Position numbers and translations under genes: made by a program. A stretch of 64,000 nucleotides of DNA. Origin: Burkholderiales bacterium (GTDB lineage: Bacteria; Pseudomonadota; Gammaproteobacteria; Burkholderiales; Burkholderiaceae_C). Below the pieces are notes generated by a model that was given only the letters and a program-made list of their open reading frames with translations, was not told where the DNA came from and did no database searches. Where the stretch lies: NCBI GenBank assembly GCA_030604135.1, contig JAUVWL010000001.1, positions 62,001 to 126,000 of the forward strand. Reading direction: 5' to 3'. Below are positions 1-9,786 of this stretch, piece by piece. Within the stretch, counting starts at the first letter, position 1; each line of letters starts with the position of its first letter.

Positions 1-169
1 CGTCGTCGCTCAAGGTGCGTGCCTCGTGTTCAAGAAGAACAGGAATGCCATCACGCACCGGGTAGGCCAGGCGAGCGCTGCGCGAGATCAGCTCCATCTT
101 GTCCCGGTTGTAGGTCAAAGGGCCTTTGGTGACTGGGCAGACCAGCAGCCCAAGCAGTTTTGTGTCCAT
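1..169 (-). CDS. Trm112 family protein (3' end cut by window edge)
   Basis: Small Trm112/YcaR-type protein. Family members are zinc-ribbon-like partners of methyltransferases or lipid-A enzymes; the bacterial role is poorly defined. The 56 visible residues start [12 protein letters not shown] and contain the family's CPVTKG turn (C11) and the [10 protein letters not shown] strand (about 37-46), the most conserved part. Family length is about 60, so only a few C-terminal residues are missing off the left edge. It starts 20 bases after lpxK stops and reads the same way. The lpxK-trm112-kdsB order is common in proteobacteria, so kdsB is expected just outside the window. Confidence 0.85.
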   Translation of the reverse strand, partial: MDTKLLGLLVCPVTKGPLTYNRDKMELISRSARLAYPVRDGIPVLLEHEARTLSDD

Positions 170-189
170 GACGTGATGATAGTGTGCCA

Positions 190-1272
190 TCAAGCCTTTG
201 GGTCTGCCCGGCCACCGGCCCGCGAAGGCAGCGCATGCAGGCGGGCATCCAGCGCGTCGAAAAAGGCCGGTTCCAGTTCGAGCTCCAGCGCGGCTGCCCA
301 GACAGGAGGAGCGCCCGTTGCCCAGCACTCGACCAGTTTGGCGAGGTCTTTTTCTGTGCACACGATCGGCAAGGGTTGGCGCAACAACTCGGCGTACGCC
401 TGTACCGGCGCATGATCGGGCAGAGCAAGCTCGAGCGCCGCCTCATGGCCACGCTCACGCAGCATGTCAAAGAAACGTTGTGGCTGTGCGATGCCGGCCA
501 CAGCGATGAATTGCCCGTCGGTCAAATCGTCCAGCGGCAGGGTCTGGCCCTTCGGGCCCGACAGCGTCGATGCAAGGCGCCGGACACCCCGAAAGCAGGT
601 TTTGCCTGGGGGCAAGGGTATCGGCGGCGGCGGGTGGGCTTCGCGAACCTGCTGCATCAGCAGGTCCGGCGCCGGTGATGACGGATCCGGAGGCCATGGC
701 TCTCTCAGCAGGCCCGCCGGCAGCAACCAGCCATTGCCGATGCCACGCTCGTCAAAAACGGCAATGGACACATCCCGCTTCAGGGCCAGGTGTTGCAGCC
801 CGTCGTCACACAGCAACAGATTCACCTCGGGATGCGCACCCAACAGGGCACGGGCCGCAGCGACTCGGCTGCTCCCGACGAAGACCGGCACGCCACCGCG
901 TTGGCGGATCAGCACCGGTTCGTCCCCGCCGAGCGACGGCGGGGTGTCGGGCCCGATCTCAAGGGTGTCCTGGCCCAGGCGGCCATGCCCCCGCGACACA
1001 ACGCCAGGTCGCCAGCCACGGCGGCGCAGGTGCTGGATCAAGGCCAGTACGGTGGGCGTCTTGCCGGCACCGCCGACCACCACGTTGCCGACCACCACCA
1101 CCGGAACGGGCAGTCGGTATGAGCGCAGCAGGCCGATGCCAAAGGCCATGCACCGAAGCCGCAGCAAGAAGCCATACACCGCTGCCATCGGACGTCGGCG
1201 CCAGGCGGGCCAGCCCCGCACCAGCGCCTGTTCCTGCCACCGGGCATGGCGCTGCGCCTTCTTCTGGCTCAT
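190..1272 (-). CDS. lpxK: Tetraacyldisaccharide 4'-kinase LpxK
   Basis: Membrane-associated kinase that phosphorylates the 4' position of the tetraacyldisaccharide 1-phosphate lipid A precursor. The 360-residue product has the LpxK P-loop [11 protein letters not shown] (62-72) and the LLCDDGLQH motif (153-161) that is nearly invariant in the family. An N-terminal hydrophobic helix (about 30-50) fits membrane anchoring. The ATG at 1272 gives a normal N-terminus 13 bases after exbD; a further-upstream start in the same frame would overlap exbD and add an unconserved basic stretch. It lies in an exbB-exbD-lpxK-trm112 unit. In enterics lpxK follows msbA; here the msbA-like gene is 21 kb away. Confidence 0.95.
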   Translation of the reverse strand: MSQKKAQRHARWQEQALVRGWPAWRRRPMAAVYGFLLRLRCMAFGIGLLRSYRLPVPVVVVGNVVVGGAGKTPTVLALIQHLRRRGWRPGVVSRGHGRLGQDTLEIGPDTPPSLGGDEPVLIRQRGGVPVFVGSSRVAAARALLGAHPEVNLLLCDDGLQHLALKRDVSIAVFDERGIGNGWLLPAGLLREPWPPDPSSPAPDLLMQQVREAHPPPPIPLPPGKTCFRGVRRLASTLSGPKGQTLPLDDLTDGQFIAVAGIAQPQRFFDMLRERGHEAALELALPDHAPVQAYAELLRQPLPIVCTEKDLAKLVECWATGAPPVWAAALELELEPAFFDALDARLHALPSRAGGRADPKA

Positions 1273-1285
1273 GTCGGCGAGGGTG

Positions 1286-1726
1286 TCAGGGGCGGTTGCC
1301 GCTGGAACTGCGGTTGGACGATTGCTGGGTGGCAAACGTGATCTGCACCAGACCCGCCCGGCGCGCCGCATCCATGATGTTGATCACCGACTGGTGCGTG
1401 GCCGCCGCGTCGGCGCTGATGACGATGACCACGTCACGGCTGTCCTGGCTGGCCTGCGCCAGGGCACGGGTCAGCACCTCGACGCCAGCCCCTTCAATCA
1501 CCTGCCGGTTGAGCGCGTAGCGCCCGTCGCTGCTGACGGAGACCACCACCTCTTTGGGCTTGTCGCGCGGTGTCTGGGCGTCTGCCACGGGCAGGTTCAC
1601 CTGCAGTTCGGTGTATTTGCTGTAGGTTGTCGTCAACATCAGAAAGATGAGCACGACCAGCAGGATGTCGATGAACGGGATCAGATTGATCTCCGGTTCT
1701 TCACGGGATCCGGGGCGGAAGTTCAT
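1286..1726 (-). CDS. exbD: Biopolymer transport protein ExbD/TolR family
   Basis: Inner-membrane subunit of a proton-driven motor of the ExbB-ExbD/TolQ-TolR type. The 146-residue product has one N-terminal transmembrane helix (about 14-33) with the essential proton-carrying aspartate at position 20 (NLIPFIDILLV), followed by a periplasmic domain of about 100 residues. The C-terminus is Ser/Asn-rich. It follows exbB by 30 bases and precedes lpxK by 13. No tonB or tolA is adjacent, so the energised partner cannot be read from context. ExbD is preferred over TolR because of the lpxK neighbourhood, where a stand-alone exbBD pair is usual. Confidence 0.9.
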   Translation of the reverse strand: MNFRPGSREEPEINLIPFIDILLVVLIFLMLTTTYSKYTELQVNLPVADAQTPRDKPKEVVVSVSSDGRYALNRQVIEGAGVEVLTRALAQASQDSRDVVIVISADAAATHQSVINIMDAARRAGLVQITFATQQSSNRSSSGNRP

Positions 1727-1756
1727 GCGTTGATGGCCTGGAGATGCGGTGCGCTG

Positions 1757-2398
1757 TCAGGCACGGTGCGCAATCAGGTGGCGCGCGAACCGTTCGGCGG
1801 AGACTTCCATGGCCAGCAGGTAGGTGTCAACCCTGGCTCTGAAGTAGCGCCAGAAAATCAGGGCGGGAATGGCGACCATCAGACCGAATGCGGTGTTGTA
1901 AAGCGCAATCGAGATGCCACGGGCCAACTGCACCGGATCGCCCCCTCCGGCCGATGTGCCCATGCCACCCTCCATGCCCTGAGAAGCAAAAATCTCGATC
2001 ATGCCGATGACCGTGCCCAGCAAACCCAGCAGTGGTGCCGCAGAAGCAATGGTGGCCAGGGCGCCCAGGTAGCGCTGCAGCTTGGCGGCTGCGTGGCGTC
2101 CGGCGCCTTCCAGGTTGGAGCGCAGGTCATCCTCGCTGGCGCGGGGGTTCTGGTGGTAGGTGCGAAAGCCCGTGGCCAGAACCTCGCCCAGCACCGAGTT
2201 CTGTTCCAGCTGGGACACGACTTCGGGCGCCGGCAGGCCGTTGCGCGAAACCATGATGGCCTCGTCCAGCAGTTTGGGAGGAACGATGCGATCGGTCTTG
2301 AGGCTGATGAAGCGTTCGATGATCAGGGCCAACCCGACAATCGAGCATGCGATGAGGGGCCAGATGGGCCAGCCGGCGGCTTGTATGATGGACAGCAA
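1757..2398 (-). CDS. exbB: MotA/TolQ/ExbB proton channel family protein
   Basis: Multispan inner-membrane subunit that forms the proton channel with ExbD. Three hydrophobic helices are visible: near the N-terminus (IWPLIACSIVGLALIIE), in the middle (LGALATIASAAPLLGLLGTVIGMI) and near the C-terminus (IALYNTAFGLMVAIPALIFW). The central and last helices carry the family's small-residue-rich channel motif. The frame is open to a GTG at 2425, but a TTG at 2398 is preceded by GGAGA at good spacing and gives the N-terminus M-L-S-I-I-Q-A-A-G-W-P; I chose TTG (213 residues). First gene of the exbB-exbD-lpxK-trm112 unit. The alternative start adds nine residues. Confidence 0.9.
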   Translation of the reverse strand: MLSIIQAAGWPIWPLIACSIVGLALIIERFISLKTDRIVPPKLLDEAIMVSRNGLPAPEVVSQLEQNSVLGEVLATGFRTYHQNPRASEDDLRSNLEGAGRHAAAKLQRYLGALATIASAAPLLGLLGTVIGMIEIFASQGMEGGMGTSAGGGDPVQLARGISIALYNTAFGLMVAIPALIFWRYFRARVDTYLLAMEVSAERFARHLIAHRA

Positions 2399-2452
2399 AT
2401 CGGGTCTCCGGACGGGCGACGCCACTGGGGCGCTGACGTGTGAAACACACGG

Positions 2453-2458
2453 ATTATG
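2453..2458 (-). promoter_or_regulatory. Candidate -10 box for the exbB-exbD-lpxK unit
   Basis: On the minus strand this reads CATAAT, one mismatch from consensus, about 55 bases upstream of the proposed exbB TTG start. No good -35 hexamer is seen at 16-18 bases, so the call rests on the -10 alone. Confidence 0.35.
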
Positions 2459-2677
2459 GCGCAGTGCCCAGGGCAGGCGTATGCCAGGGCAGCCGAGTGA
2501 CGATTCACAGATTCTGTGGATATCTTTGTGGGCAACTTGGCCCGGTGGCGAGCAAGCCCGCGCCCCATCTGGGCTGTGCTCAGGGTGAACAACAAACAGG
2601 CATGTGTTTCCAGTTTGAAATCAAGGGCTTGGCGCCAAAGGCCGTGGGCATTGAGGGCGGCCGAAGAAAATGGCTGG

Positions 2678-4006
2678 ATGGCTGTGTCTGTGGACAGTTT
2701 TGCGTCTGGAAGCCCCGTGTCTGAAGCACTCTCACGCCGCGACGTCGATGCAGCGGGGCCTGTGTGGGCAGTTGGCCCGCTGATGCGCGCCATTGCTGAT
2801 GCCTTGGCCTCCCGCTTCAATCCGGTCGCGGTGCGCGGTGAGTTGACGGGTTTCTCGCGCGCGGCCAGCGGACACTGTTACTTCTCGCTCAAGGACGACA
2901 GCGGCCAGATTCGGTGCGCCCTGTTTCGTCGCTCGGCCGACCAGCTGACCTTTGCGCCGCGGGATGGCCAACTGGTCGAGGCCCGTGGACGTCTGGATGT
3001 GTACGGCCCCCGAGGCGACCTGCAGCTGATTGTCGACTCCCTGAAGGTGGCAGGTCAGGGCAGTCTGTTCGAGCAGTTCATTCGCCTGAAGGAGCGCATG
3101 GAGGCCGAGGGTCTCTTTGACCCGGCGCGAAAGCGCCCCTTGCCCGACCAGCCCCGCTCACTGGGTCTGGTGACCTCCCTGGGAGCGGCCGCACTTCGGG
3201 ACGTGGCCACCGCGCTGGCCCGCCGGGTGCCGCATCTGCCCGTGATCCTGTTCTCCGCATCGGTGCAGGGGGCCGGTGCACCGCAGGAGCTCGTTCAGGC
3301 CCTGGAGACGGCCTACCGGCGACACCAGACGCATGGTGACATCGACGTGCTCCTGCTGGTGCGCGGTGGTGGCTCACTGGAGGATTTGTGGGCCTTCAAT
3401 GACGAGCAGGTGGTTCGCGCGGTGGTTCGCGCACCCATGCCTGTGATCTGTGGGGTGGGGCATGAAACCGACTTCACCCTGAGCGACTTTGCGGCCGATC
3501 TGCGCGCGCCCACACCCACAGCGGCAGCAGAGCTGTGCGCGCCATCGCGGGAACAGCGCCTGGGCGAGCTGGACTATCTGGCCGAGCGACTGTCCGGTGG
3601 CATCCACGATGCGCTGGACCGACGGGCCCAACGTCTGGACCTGCTGGGGCAACGATTGGGCCGCCCGTCTTCCCGCGCCCACGCAGCATCCCAGCAACTG
3701 GTGGCGATCGAGCACCGCATGCGATCGGCGATGCGGCTGCAACTTCAGCGCGCACAAAGCCAGACCGAGTCGCTGGGGCAGGCCATGCCTGAGGCCATGC
3801 GGCGGGGCATGCTGTTGCTGGGCCAGCGGCTGGACCGGACCGCCACCGCCCTGGCCATGATGGACCCACAGCTGGTTTTGCAGCGCGGCTACGCCATGCT
3901 CACCGATCAGAACGGCCAGGCAGTCACACGCGTGTCGCAGGTGTCCTCCGGACAGGTTCTGCAGGCCCGCCTCAGTGACGGCCGGCTGGACATCAGCGTG
4001 CGTTGA
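2678..4006 (+). CDS. xseA: Exodeoxyribonuclease VII large subunit
   Basis: Large subunit of ExoVII, which degrades single-stranded DNA into oligonucleotides in repair. The 443-residue product has an N-terminal OB-fold (about residues 20-120, including GELTGFSRAASGHCYFSLKD), the catalytic region with RGGGSLEDLW (229-238) and the GHETDFTLSDFAAD segment, then a long helical C-terminal region that would form the coiled stalk for XseB. The frame is open upstream to 2516; the ATG at 2678 is chosen because it gives the usual length (440-460) and removes an unconserved basic leader. xseB is not adjacent. sodB follows on the same strand with its own promoter. Confidence 0.94.
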   Translation: MAVSVDSFASGSPVSEALSRRDVDAAGPVWAVGPLMRAIADALASRFNPVAVRGELTGFSRAASGHCYFSLKDDSGQIRCALFRRSADQLTFAPRDGQLVEARGRLDVYGPRGDLQLIVDSLKVAGQGSLFEQFIRLKERMEAEGLFDPARKRPLPDQPRSLGLVTSLGAAALRDVATALARRVPHLPVILFSASVQGAGAPQELVQALETAYRRHQTHGDIDVLLLVRGGGSLEDLWAFNDEQVVRAVVRAPMPVICGVGHETDFTLSDFAADLRAPTPTAAAELCAPSREQRLGELDYLAERLSGGIHDALDRRAQRLDLLGQRLGRPSSRAHAASQQLVAIEHRMRSAMRLQLQRAQSQTESLGQAMPEAMRRGMLLLGQRLDRTATALAMMDPQLVLQRGYAMLTDQNGQAVTRVSQVSSGQVLQARLSDGRLDISVR

Positions 4007-4062
4007 CCCGGTTCGGCCCAGGCCTGTAAAACCATGTGCGTGTGCTGATCTCGTGCCGTGCC

Positions 4063-4068
4063 TACAAT
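4063..4068 (+). promoter_or_regulatory. Candidate sodB -10 box
   Basis: TACAAT, a one-mismatch -10 hexamer, about 70 bases upstream of the sodB ATG and downstream of the xseA stop. The -35 region is weak. It would give sodB its own transcript of about 65 bases of leader. Confidence 0.5.
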
Positions 4069-4137
4069 GTCCGACTGGTTTGCACCGGTAATCGGCGCTA
4101 CTGTCTTCGCAACAACACCGCTCTAAGAGGAACCCAC

Positions 4138-4719
4138 ATGGAACACACCCTGCCCGCACTGCCCTACGGCCTGGATGACCTGGCCCCCCACTACAGCCGC
4201 GAAACCCTGGAGTTCCATCACGGCAAGCACCACAACGCCTATGTGGTCAACCTCAACAACCTGCAAAAGGGTACCGAGTTCGAGGACATGGACCTGGAGT
4301 CCATCGTGAAGAAGTCCAGCGGTGGTGTCTACAACAATGCCGCCCAGATCTGGAACCACACCTTTTTCTGGAATTGCATGAAGCCCAACGGTGGTGGTGA
4401 GCCCTCCGGCGCGCTGGCCGCCGCCATCAACGCCAAGTGGGGCAGCTATGCTGCATTCAAGGAAGCGTTTGTCAAATCCGCCGTGGGCAACTTCGGCTCG
4501 GGGTGGACCTGGCTGGTCAAGAAGGCCGACGGCTCGGTGGACATCGTGAACATGGGTGCCGCCGGTACCCCCCTGACCACGGGAGACACGGCGCTGCTGA
4601 CGGTGGACGTGTGGGAGCACGCCTACTACATCGACTACCGCAACCTGCGCCCGAAGTTTGTCGAGACCTTCCTGGACAAGCTGGTCAACTGGTCGTTCGC
4701 TGAGAAGAACTTCGGCTGA
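4138..4719 (+). CDS. sodB: Superoxide dismutase, Fe type
   Basis: Converts superoxide to oxygen and hydrogen peroxide in the cytoplasm. The 193-residue product carries all four metal ligands of the Fe/Mn family: H27, H74, D157 and H161 ([13 protein letters not shown]). The sequence [16 protein letters not shown] with Gln at 70 is the Fe-SOD pattern, so iron is the likely metal. The ATG at 4138 is preceded by AAGAGGA; starts further upstream would add a non-family leader. No signal peptide is present. It is flanked by its own candidate promoter and by a strong terminator, so it is probably monocistronic. Confidence 0.96.
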   Translation: MEHTLPALPYGLDDLAPHYSRETLEFHHGKHHNAYVVNLNNLQKGTEFEDMDLESIVKKSSGGVYNNAAQIWNHTFFWNCMKPNGGGEPSGALAAAINAKWGSYAAFKEAFVKSAVGNFGSGWTWLVKKADGSVDIVNMGAAGTPLTTGDTALLTVDVWEHAYYIDYRNLRPKFVETFLDKLVNWSFAEKNFG

Positions 4720-4743
4720 TCCGCGACCGTTCTGGTCACCATG

Positions 4744-4777
4744 AAGCCCGCGGGTGCCATGCCAGCGGGCTTTTTTG
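4744..4777 (+). terminator. Rho-independent terminator after sodB
   Basis: An 8-bp stem AAGCCCGC/GCGGGCTT with a 13-base loop is followed directly by a run of T. It lies 25 bases after the sodB stop. Confidence 0.85.
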
Positions 4778-4965
4778 TGGGCGTTTGAGCCGGCTGAACG
4801 CAAAAAAAGCCGAAGTTTTCTGCTTGCTATTCCGTGATGTGAGATATCAGTTCAAATTTCGAATCCCAGGTCAGAGGACTGAAAGCAAAATCCCACACCA
4901 TCGATTGTTTGTGCCGGGTTGCGTCTGGTCCGGCGCGTCCTTACAACGACATCAGGAGCCACAAC

Positions 4966-7203
4966 ATGAGCCAAAACGCCTCGACCATCGTCTACACCCT
5001 CACCGACGAAGCGCCCCTGCTGGCGACCGCGTCCTTTCTGCCCATCGTCCGCACCTTTGCTGCACCGGCGGGCGTCAACGTCACCACGGCCGACATCTCG
5101 GTGGCCGGCCGCATCCTGGCGCAGTTCCCCGAGTACCTCACGGAAGATCAGCGCGTGCCCGACACGCTGGCCGAGTTGGGCAAGCTGACCTTGCGTCCTG
5201 AAGCGAACATCATCAAGCTGCCCAACATCAGCGCGTCGGTGGCGCAGCTGGTGGCCGCGATCAAGGAGCTGCAGGCCAAGGGTTACAAAATCCCGGACTA
5301 CCCCGAGAACCCCAAGAACGACGAAGAAAAAGCCATCAAAGCCCGCTACGCCAAGTGCACCGGCTCGGCCGTGAACCCGGTGCTGCGCGAAGGCAACTCG
5401 GACCGGCGCGCCCCCAAGGCGGTCAAGGAATATGCACGGAAGAATCCGCACAGCATGGCCGAGTGGAGCCAGGCCTCGCGCACGCACGTCTCGCATATGC
5501 ATGCGGGCGATTTCTACCATGGCGAGAAGTCGATGACGCTGGACAAGGCGCGCGACGTGAAGATGGAGCTGATCACCAACAGCGGCAAGACCATCGTGCT
5601 CAAGGAAAAGGTCTCTCTGCTCGACCGTGAAGTCATCGACTCGATGTTCATGAGCAAGAAGGCCCTGCTGGCCTTCTACGAAAAGGAAATCGAGGACGCT
5701 CGCAAGACTGGCGTGATGTTCTCGCTGCACGTCAAAGCCACCATGATGAAGGTCTCGCACCCCATCGTGTTCGGTCACTGCGTGAAGATTTTCTACAAGG
5801 AAGCCTTCGAGAAGCACGGCGAGTTGTTCAAGGAACTGGGCGTCAACGTCAACAACGGCATGGTCGACCTGTACAACAAGATCGCCACGCTGCCGCAGTC
5901 CAAGCAGGACGAGATCACGCGCGTCCTGCACTCCTGCCACGAACACCGCCCCGAGCTGGCCATGGACGACTCGGCCAAGGGCATCACCAACTTCCACTCG
6001 CCCAACGACGTGATCGTCGATGCGTCCATGCCGGCCATGATCCGCAACGGCGGCAAGATGTGGGACGCCAATGGCCGCCTCAAGGACGTCAAGGCCGTGA
6101 TGCCGGAATCGACCTTCGCCCGCATCTACCAGGAGATGATCAACTTCTGCAAGTGGCACGGCGCCTTTGACCCGAAGACCATGGGCACGGTGCCCAACGT
6201 CGGTCTGATGGCCCAGCAGGCCGAGGAATATGGATCGCACGACAAGACCTTCGAGATCCCCGAAGATGGCGTGGCCAACATCACCGACCTGGAAACCGGC
6301 GAGGTCTTGCTGACCCAAAACGTGGAAGAGGGCGATATCTGGCGCATGTGCCAGGTCAAGGACGCCGCCATCCGCGACTGGGTCAAGCTGGCCGTCAACC
6401 GGGCCCGCAATTCGGGCATGCCGGTGGTCTTCTGGCTCGATGCCTACCGTCCGCACGAAGCGCAGCTCATCCGCAAGGTCAAGATGTACCTGCACGAGCA
6501 CGACACAACCGGCCTTGATATCCAGATCATGAGTCAGGTCCGTGCCATGCGCTACACCCTGGAACGCGTCATCCGTGGCCTGGATACCATCAGTGCCACC
6601 GGCAACATCCTGCGCGACTACCTGACCGACCTGTTCCCCATCATGGAACTGGGCACCTCGGCCAAGATGCTGTCCATCGTTCCCCTGATGGCCGGCGGCG
6701 GCATGTACGAAACCGGCGCCGGCGGTTCGGCGCCCAAGCATGTGCAACAGCTGGTGGAGGAAAACCACCTGCGTTGGGACTCGCTGGGTGAGTTCCTGGC
6801 GCTGGCTGTCTCACTGGAGGACCTGGGACTCAAGACCGGCAACGGCAAGGCCAAGATTCTGGCCCGGACGCTGGACGCGGCCACCGGCAAGCTGCTGGAC
6901 AACAACAAGAATCCTTCGCCCAGGACCGGTCAGCTCGACAACCGGGGCAGCCAGTTCTACCTGGCGCTTTACTGGGCGCAGGAACTGGCGGCGCAAACCG
7001 AAGATACCGAGCTGGCGGCCCGATTCGCTCCGCTGGCGCAGACCTTGTCCGACAATGAAAAGGCCATCGTCGACGAGCTGGCCGGCGTGCAGGGGCGGCC
7101 GGTGGACATCGGTGGCTACTACCAGCCCGACATGGACAAGCTTGCCGCTGTCATGCGGCCCAGTGCCACCTTCAACCAGGCACTGGCCACAGTGGCAGCC
7201 TGA
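4966..7203 (+). CDS. NADP-dependent isocitrate dehydrogenase, monomeric type
   Basis: Oxidative decarboxylation of isocitrate to 2-oxoglutarate with NADP. At 745 residues the product has the length of the monomeric IDH family (about 740), which is unrelated in size to the common homodimeric enzyme. Recognisable family stretches include [11 protein letters not shown] near the N-terminus, [46 protein letters not shown] and the C-terminal GGYYQPD segment. ATG 4966 has AGGAG eight bases upstream. A second, homodimeric icd lies 650 bases downstream beyond a convergent DUF192 gene. Monomeric and dimeric forms often differ in temperature or growth-phase use, but nothing here shows the regulation. 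Confidence 0.95.
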   Translation: MSQNASTIVYTLTDEAPLLATASFLPIVRTFAAPAGVNVTTADISVAGRILAQFPEYLTEDQRVPDTLAELGKLTLRPEANIIKLPNISASVAQLVAAIKELQAKGYKIPDYPENPKNDEEKAIKARYAKCTGSAVNPVLREGNSDRRAPKAVKEYARKNPHSMAEWSQASRTHVSHMHAGDFYHGEKSMTLDKARDVKMELITNSGKTIVLKEKVSLLDREVIDSMFMSKKALLAFYEKEIEDARKTGVMFSLHVKATMMKVSHPIVFGHCVKIFYKEAFEKHGELFKELGVNVNNGMVDLYNKIATLPQSKQDEITRVLHSCHEHRPELAMDDSAKGITNFHSPNDVIVDASMPAMIRNGGKMWDANGRLKDVKAVMPESTFARIYQEMINFCKWHGAFDPKTMGTVPNVGLMAQQAEEYGSHDKTFEIPEDGVANITDLETGEVLLTQNVEEGDIWRMCQVKDAAIRDWVKLAVNRARNSGMPVVFWLDAYRPHEAQLIRKVKMYLHEHDTTGLDIQIMSQVRAMRYTLERVIRGLDTISATGNILRDYLTDLFPIMELGTSAKMLSIVPLMAGGGMYETGAGGSAPKHVQQLVEENHLRWDSLGEFLALAVSLEDLGLKTGNGKAKILARTLDAATGKLLDNNKNPSPRTGQLDNRGSQFYLALYWAQELAAQTEDTELAARFAPLAQTLSDNEKAIVDELAGVQGRPVDIGGYYQPDMDKLAAVMRPSATFNQALATVAA

Positions 7204-7222
7204 TCACCAGTCCGCTTTCGCT

Positions 7223-7693
7223 TCAGCGGCTGCCAAAAGGCGGCCCGCCGAGGCGAAAGCCCGCCTGGATTCCACGCCGGGCAAACCAGCCCTGGTGCAT
7301 TTCCAGCACATAGCGCACCGGCTTGGCGGAACAGTGAGAGTCCAGCGACTGGGGCTGCATGTCGGCCAGGTTGACGATGGTTCCGTCGTCTTCCACGAAG
7401 GCCGCCGTCAGAGGGAGCAGGGTGTTCTTCATCCAGAAACACTGCACGGCCGCTTGTTCGAACACGAACAGCATGCCTTCGTTGGCCGGCATCTCCTGGC
7501 GGTGCATGAGTCCTGTGGCCCGCTGCGGGTGGGTCGAGGCAACCTGCGCCTGGATCAGGTGCATGCCGGCCTTGAGCGTCGTCCGGGGCAGATCCAGCTG
7601 GGGCCGCTCCTGGGCCGTGGTGAGGCTGGCAGCACTGGCCAGCAGCAGGGTCAGCAGGGCTCGTCGAAGGAAGATGATCACGTCAGGGTTCAT
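7223..7693 (-). CDS. DUF192 family exported protein
   Basis: A 156-residue secreted protein of the DUF192 family, function unknown. Residues 1-26 form a signal peptide ([20 protein letters not shown], cleavage after A). The mature part has the family motifs [42 protein letters not shown] and the [12 protein letters not shown] segment near the C-terminus. ATG 7693 is chosen because it starts the signal peptide; upstream in-frame codons give no export signal. It is convergent with the monomeric IDH gene, whose stop is 19 bases from its own, and divergent from icd. No functional link to the dehydrogenases is evident. Confidence 0.88.
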   Translation of the reverse strand: MNPDVIIFLRRALLTLLLASAASLTTAQERPQLDLPRTTLKAGMHLIQAQVASTHPQRATGLMHRQEMPANEGMLFVFEQAAVQCFWMKNTLLPLTAAFVEDDGTIVNLADMQPQSLDSHCSAKPVRYVLEMHQGWFARRGIQAGFRLGGPPFGSR

Positions 7694-7771
7694 GCGGCCA
7701 TTGTCTCCCAATCGGGTCGCTAGTGTGCCTCGAACGGGCTGGCATGGATGTGCCCTTGCCACTTGAAGGAC

Positions 7772-7777
7772 TAGAAT
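7772..7777 (+). promoter_or_regulatory. Candidate icd -10 box
   Basis: TAGAAT about 75 bases upstream of the icd ATG, in the divergent interval between the DUF192 gene and icd. The -35 region is weak. Confidence 0.4.
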
Positions 7778-7851
7778 TTGACTGGCAGGGCCGCGGAACT
7801 CCGCAGCCTCACGTTCTGCCATACAACGCATCCCAACAGGAGACCCGTTTC

Positions 7852-9105
<1,254 letters not shown>

Positions 9106-9160
9106 GCGACTGTTTGGACGGCTCACCCTCTTCGGGTTGGGTAAGCCATCCGAAGCCTCA

Positions 9161-9197
9161 AAAAACCGCCAGGAAGGTGACTTCCTTGGCGGTTTTG
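9161..9197 (+). terminator. Rho-independent terminator after icd
   Basis: Stem AAAACCGCC..GGAA paired with TTCC..GGCGGTTTT around a short loop and followed by T-rich sequence, about 55 bases after the icd stop. Confidence 0.8.
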
Positions 9198-9324
9198 TCT
9201 TGTTGGGCGGCGTCACAATGGGCCATGTCAGTTCTGCCAGTCGATCTCAGCCAGCCATTTGCCAATCCCTCACCGGCGGATTGCGCTGCATGGGCATGGT
9301 CGCACCGGGTTGCTGGCAGATCGC

Positions 9325-9330
9325 TAGAAT
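9325..9330 (+). promoter_or_regulatory. clpS -10 box, probably leaderless transcript
   Basis: TAGAAT followed by exactly six bases and then the clpS ATG at 9337. With normal spacing the first transcribed base would be the A of the start codon. No Shine-Dalgarno sequence is present, which fits a leaderless message. The -35 region is poor. Confidence 0.5.
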
Positions 9331-9336
9331 GTTTTC

Positions 9337-9693
9337 ATGGCAACGCAGAAACCCGGAAAACCACCCGAACCCGTCACCCCGCCGAGCGTGGGCAGCGACG
9401 ATTCGGTGGTCCTCGAGCGGCGCACCCAACGGGTCAAACCCCCCCAGATGTACCAGGTGGTGCTGCTCAACGACGATTTCACGCCCATGGAGTTTGTGGT
9501 GCTGGTGATCCAGGAGTTTTTCGGCAAGGACCGGGAAACCGCCACACAGATCATGCTCAAGATCCATCTGGAGGGAAAAGGGGTGTGTGGCATCTATTCA
9601 AGAGACATCGCGATCACCAAGGTCGACCAGGTTCAGCAAGCGGCCCGTTCGGCAGGGCATCCTTTGCAATGTCTGAGTGAACCGGTTGAATAA
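9337..9693 (+). CDS. clpS: ATP-dependent Clp protease adaptor ClpS
   Basis: Adaptor that delivers N-degron substrates to ClpAP. The 118-residue product has a flexible Pro-rich N-terminal extension of about 37 residues and then the ClpS core: [17 protein letters not shown], with the NDDFTPM ligand-pocket segment, and the helix [32 protein letters not shown]. Immediately upstream of clpA on the same strand, the classic clpS-clpA pair, with 93 bases between them. The start codon sits seven bases after a good -10 box and lacks a ribosome-binding site. Confidence 0.95.
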   Translation: MATQKPGKPPEPVTPPSVGSDDSVVLERRTQRVKPPQMYQVVLLNDDFTPMEFVVLVIQEFFGKDRETATQIMLKIHLEGKGVCGIYSRDIAITKVDQVQQAARSAGHPLQCLSEPVE

Positions 9694-9786
9694 ATGCCAG
9701 CACGCCCCACCTGATGACGAACTGTCCCATCATCACTCCGCCGATAACCCGCTCTCCCGCCATCCCATCGCCCAAAGGACGTGCCC

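Noticed and set aside
1757..2398. Idea that ExbB/ExbD here are the missing TolQ/TolR of the tolB-pal-cpoB locus
   Set aside because: The pair is 22 kb away, associated with lpxK as in many proteobacteria, and no tolA is nearby. Sequence alone does not support a Tol assignment.
464..2443. A 659-codon plus-strand frame over lpxK, exbD and exbB
   Set aside because: Crosses three real minus-strand genes and their boundaries without stop; its sequence has no domain.
4852..6768. A 638-codon minus-strand frame over the monomeric IDH
   Set aside because: Antisense to a full-length, motif-rich enzyme gene; no recognisable domain.
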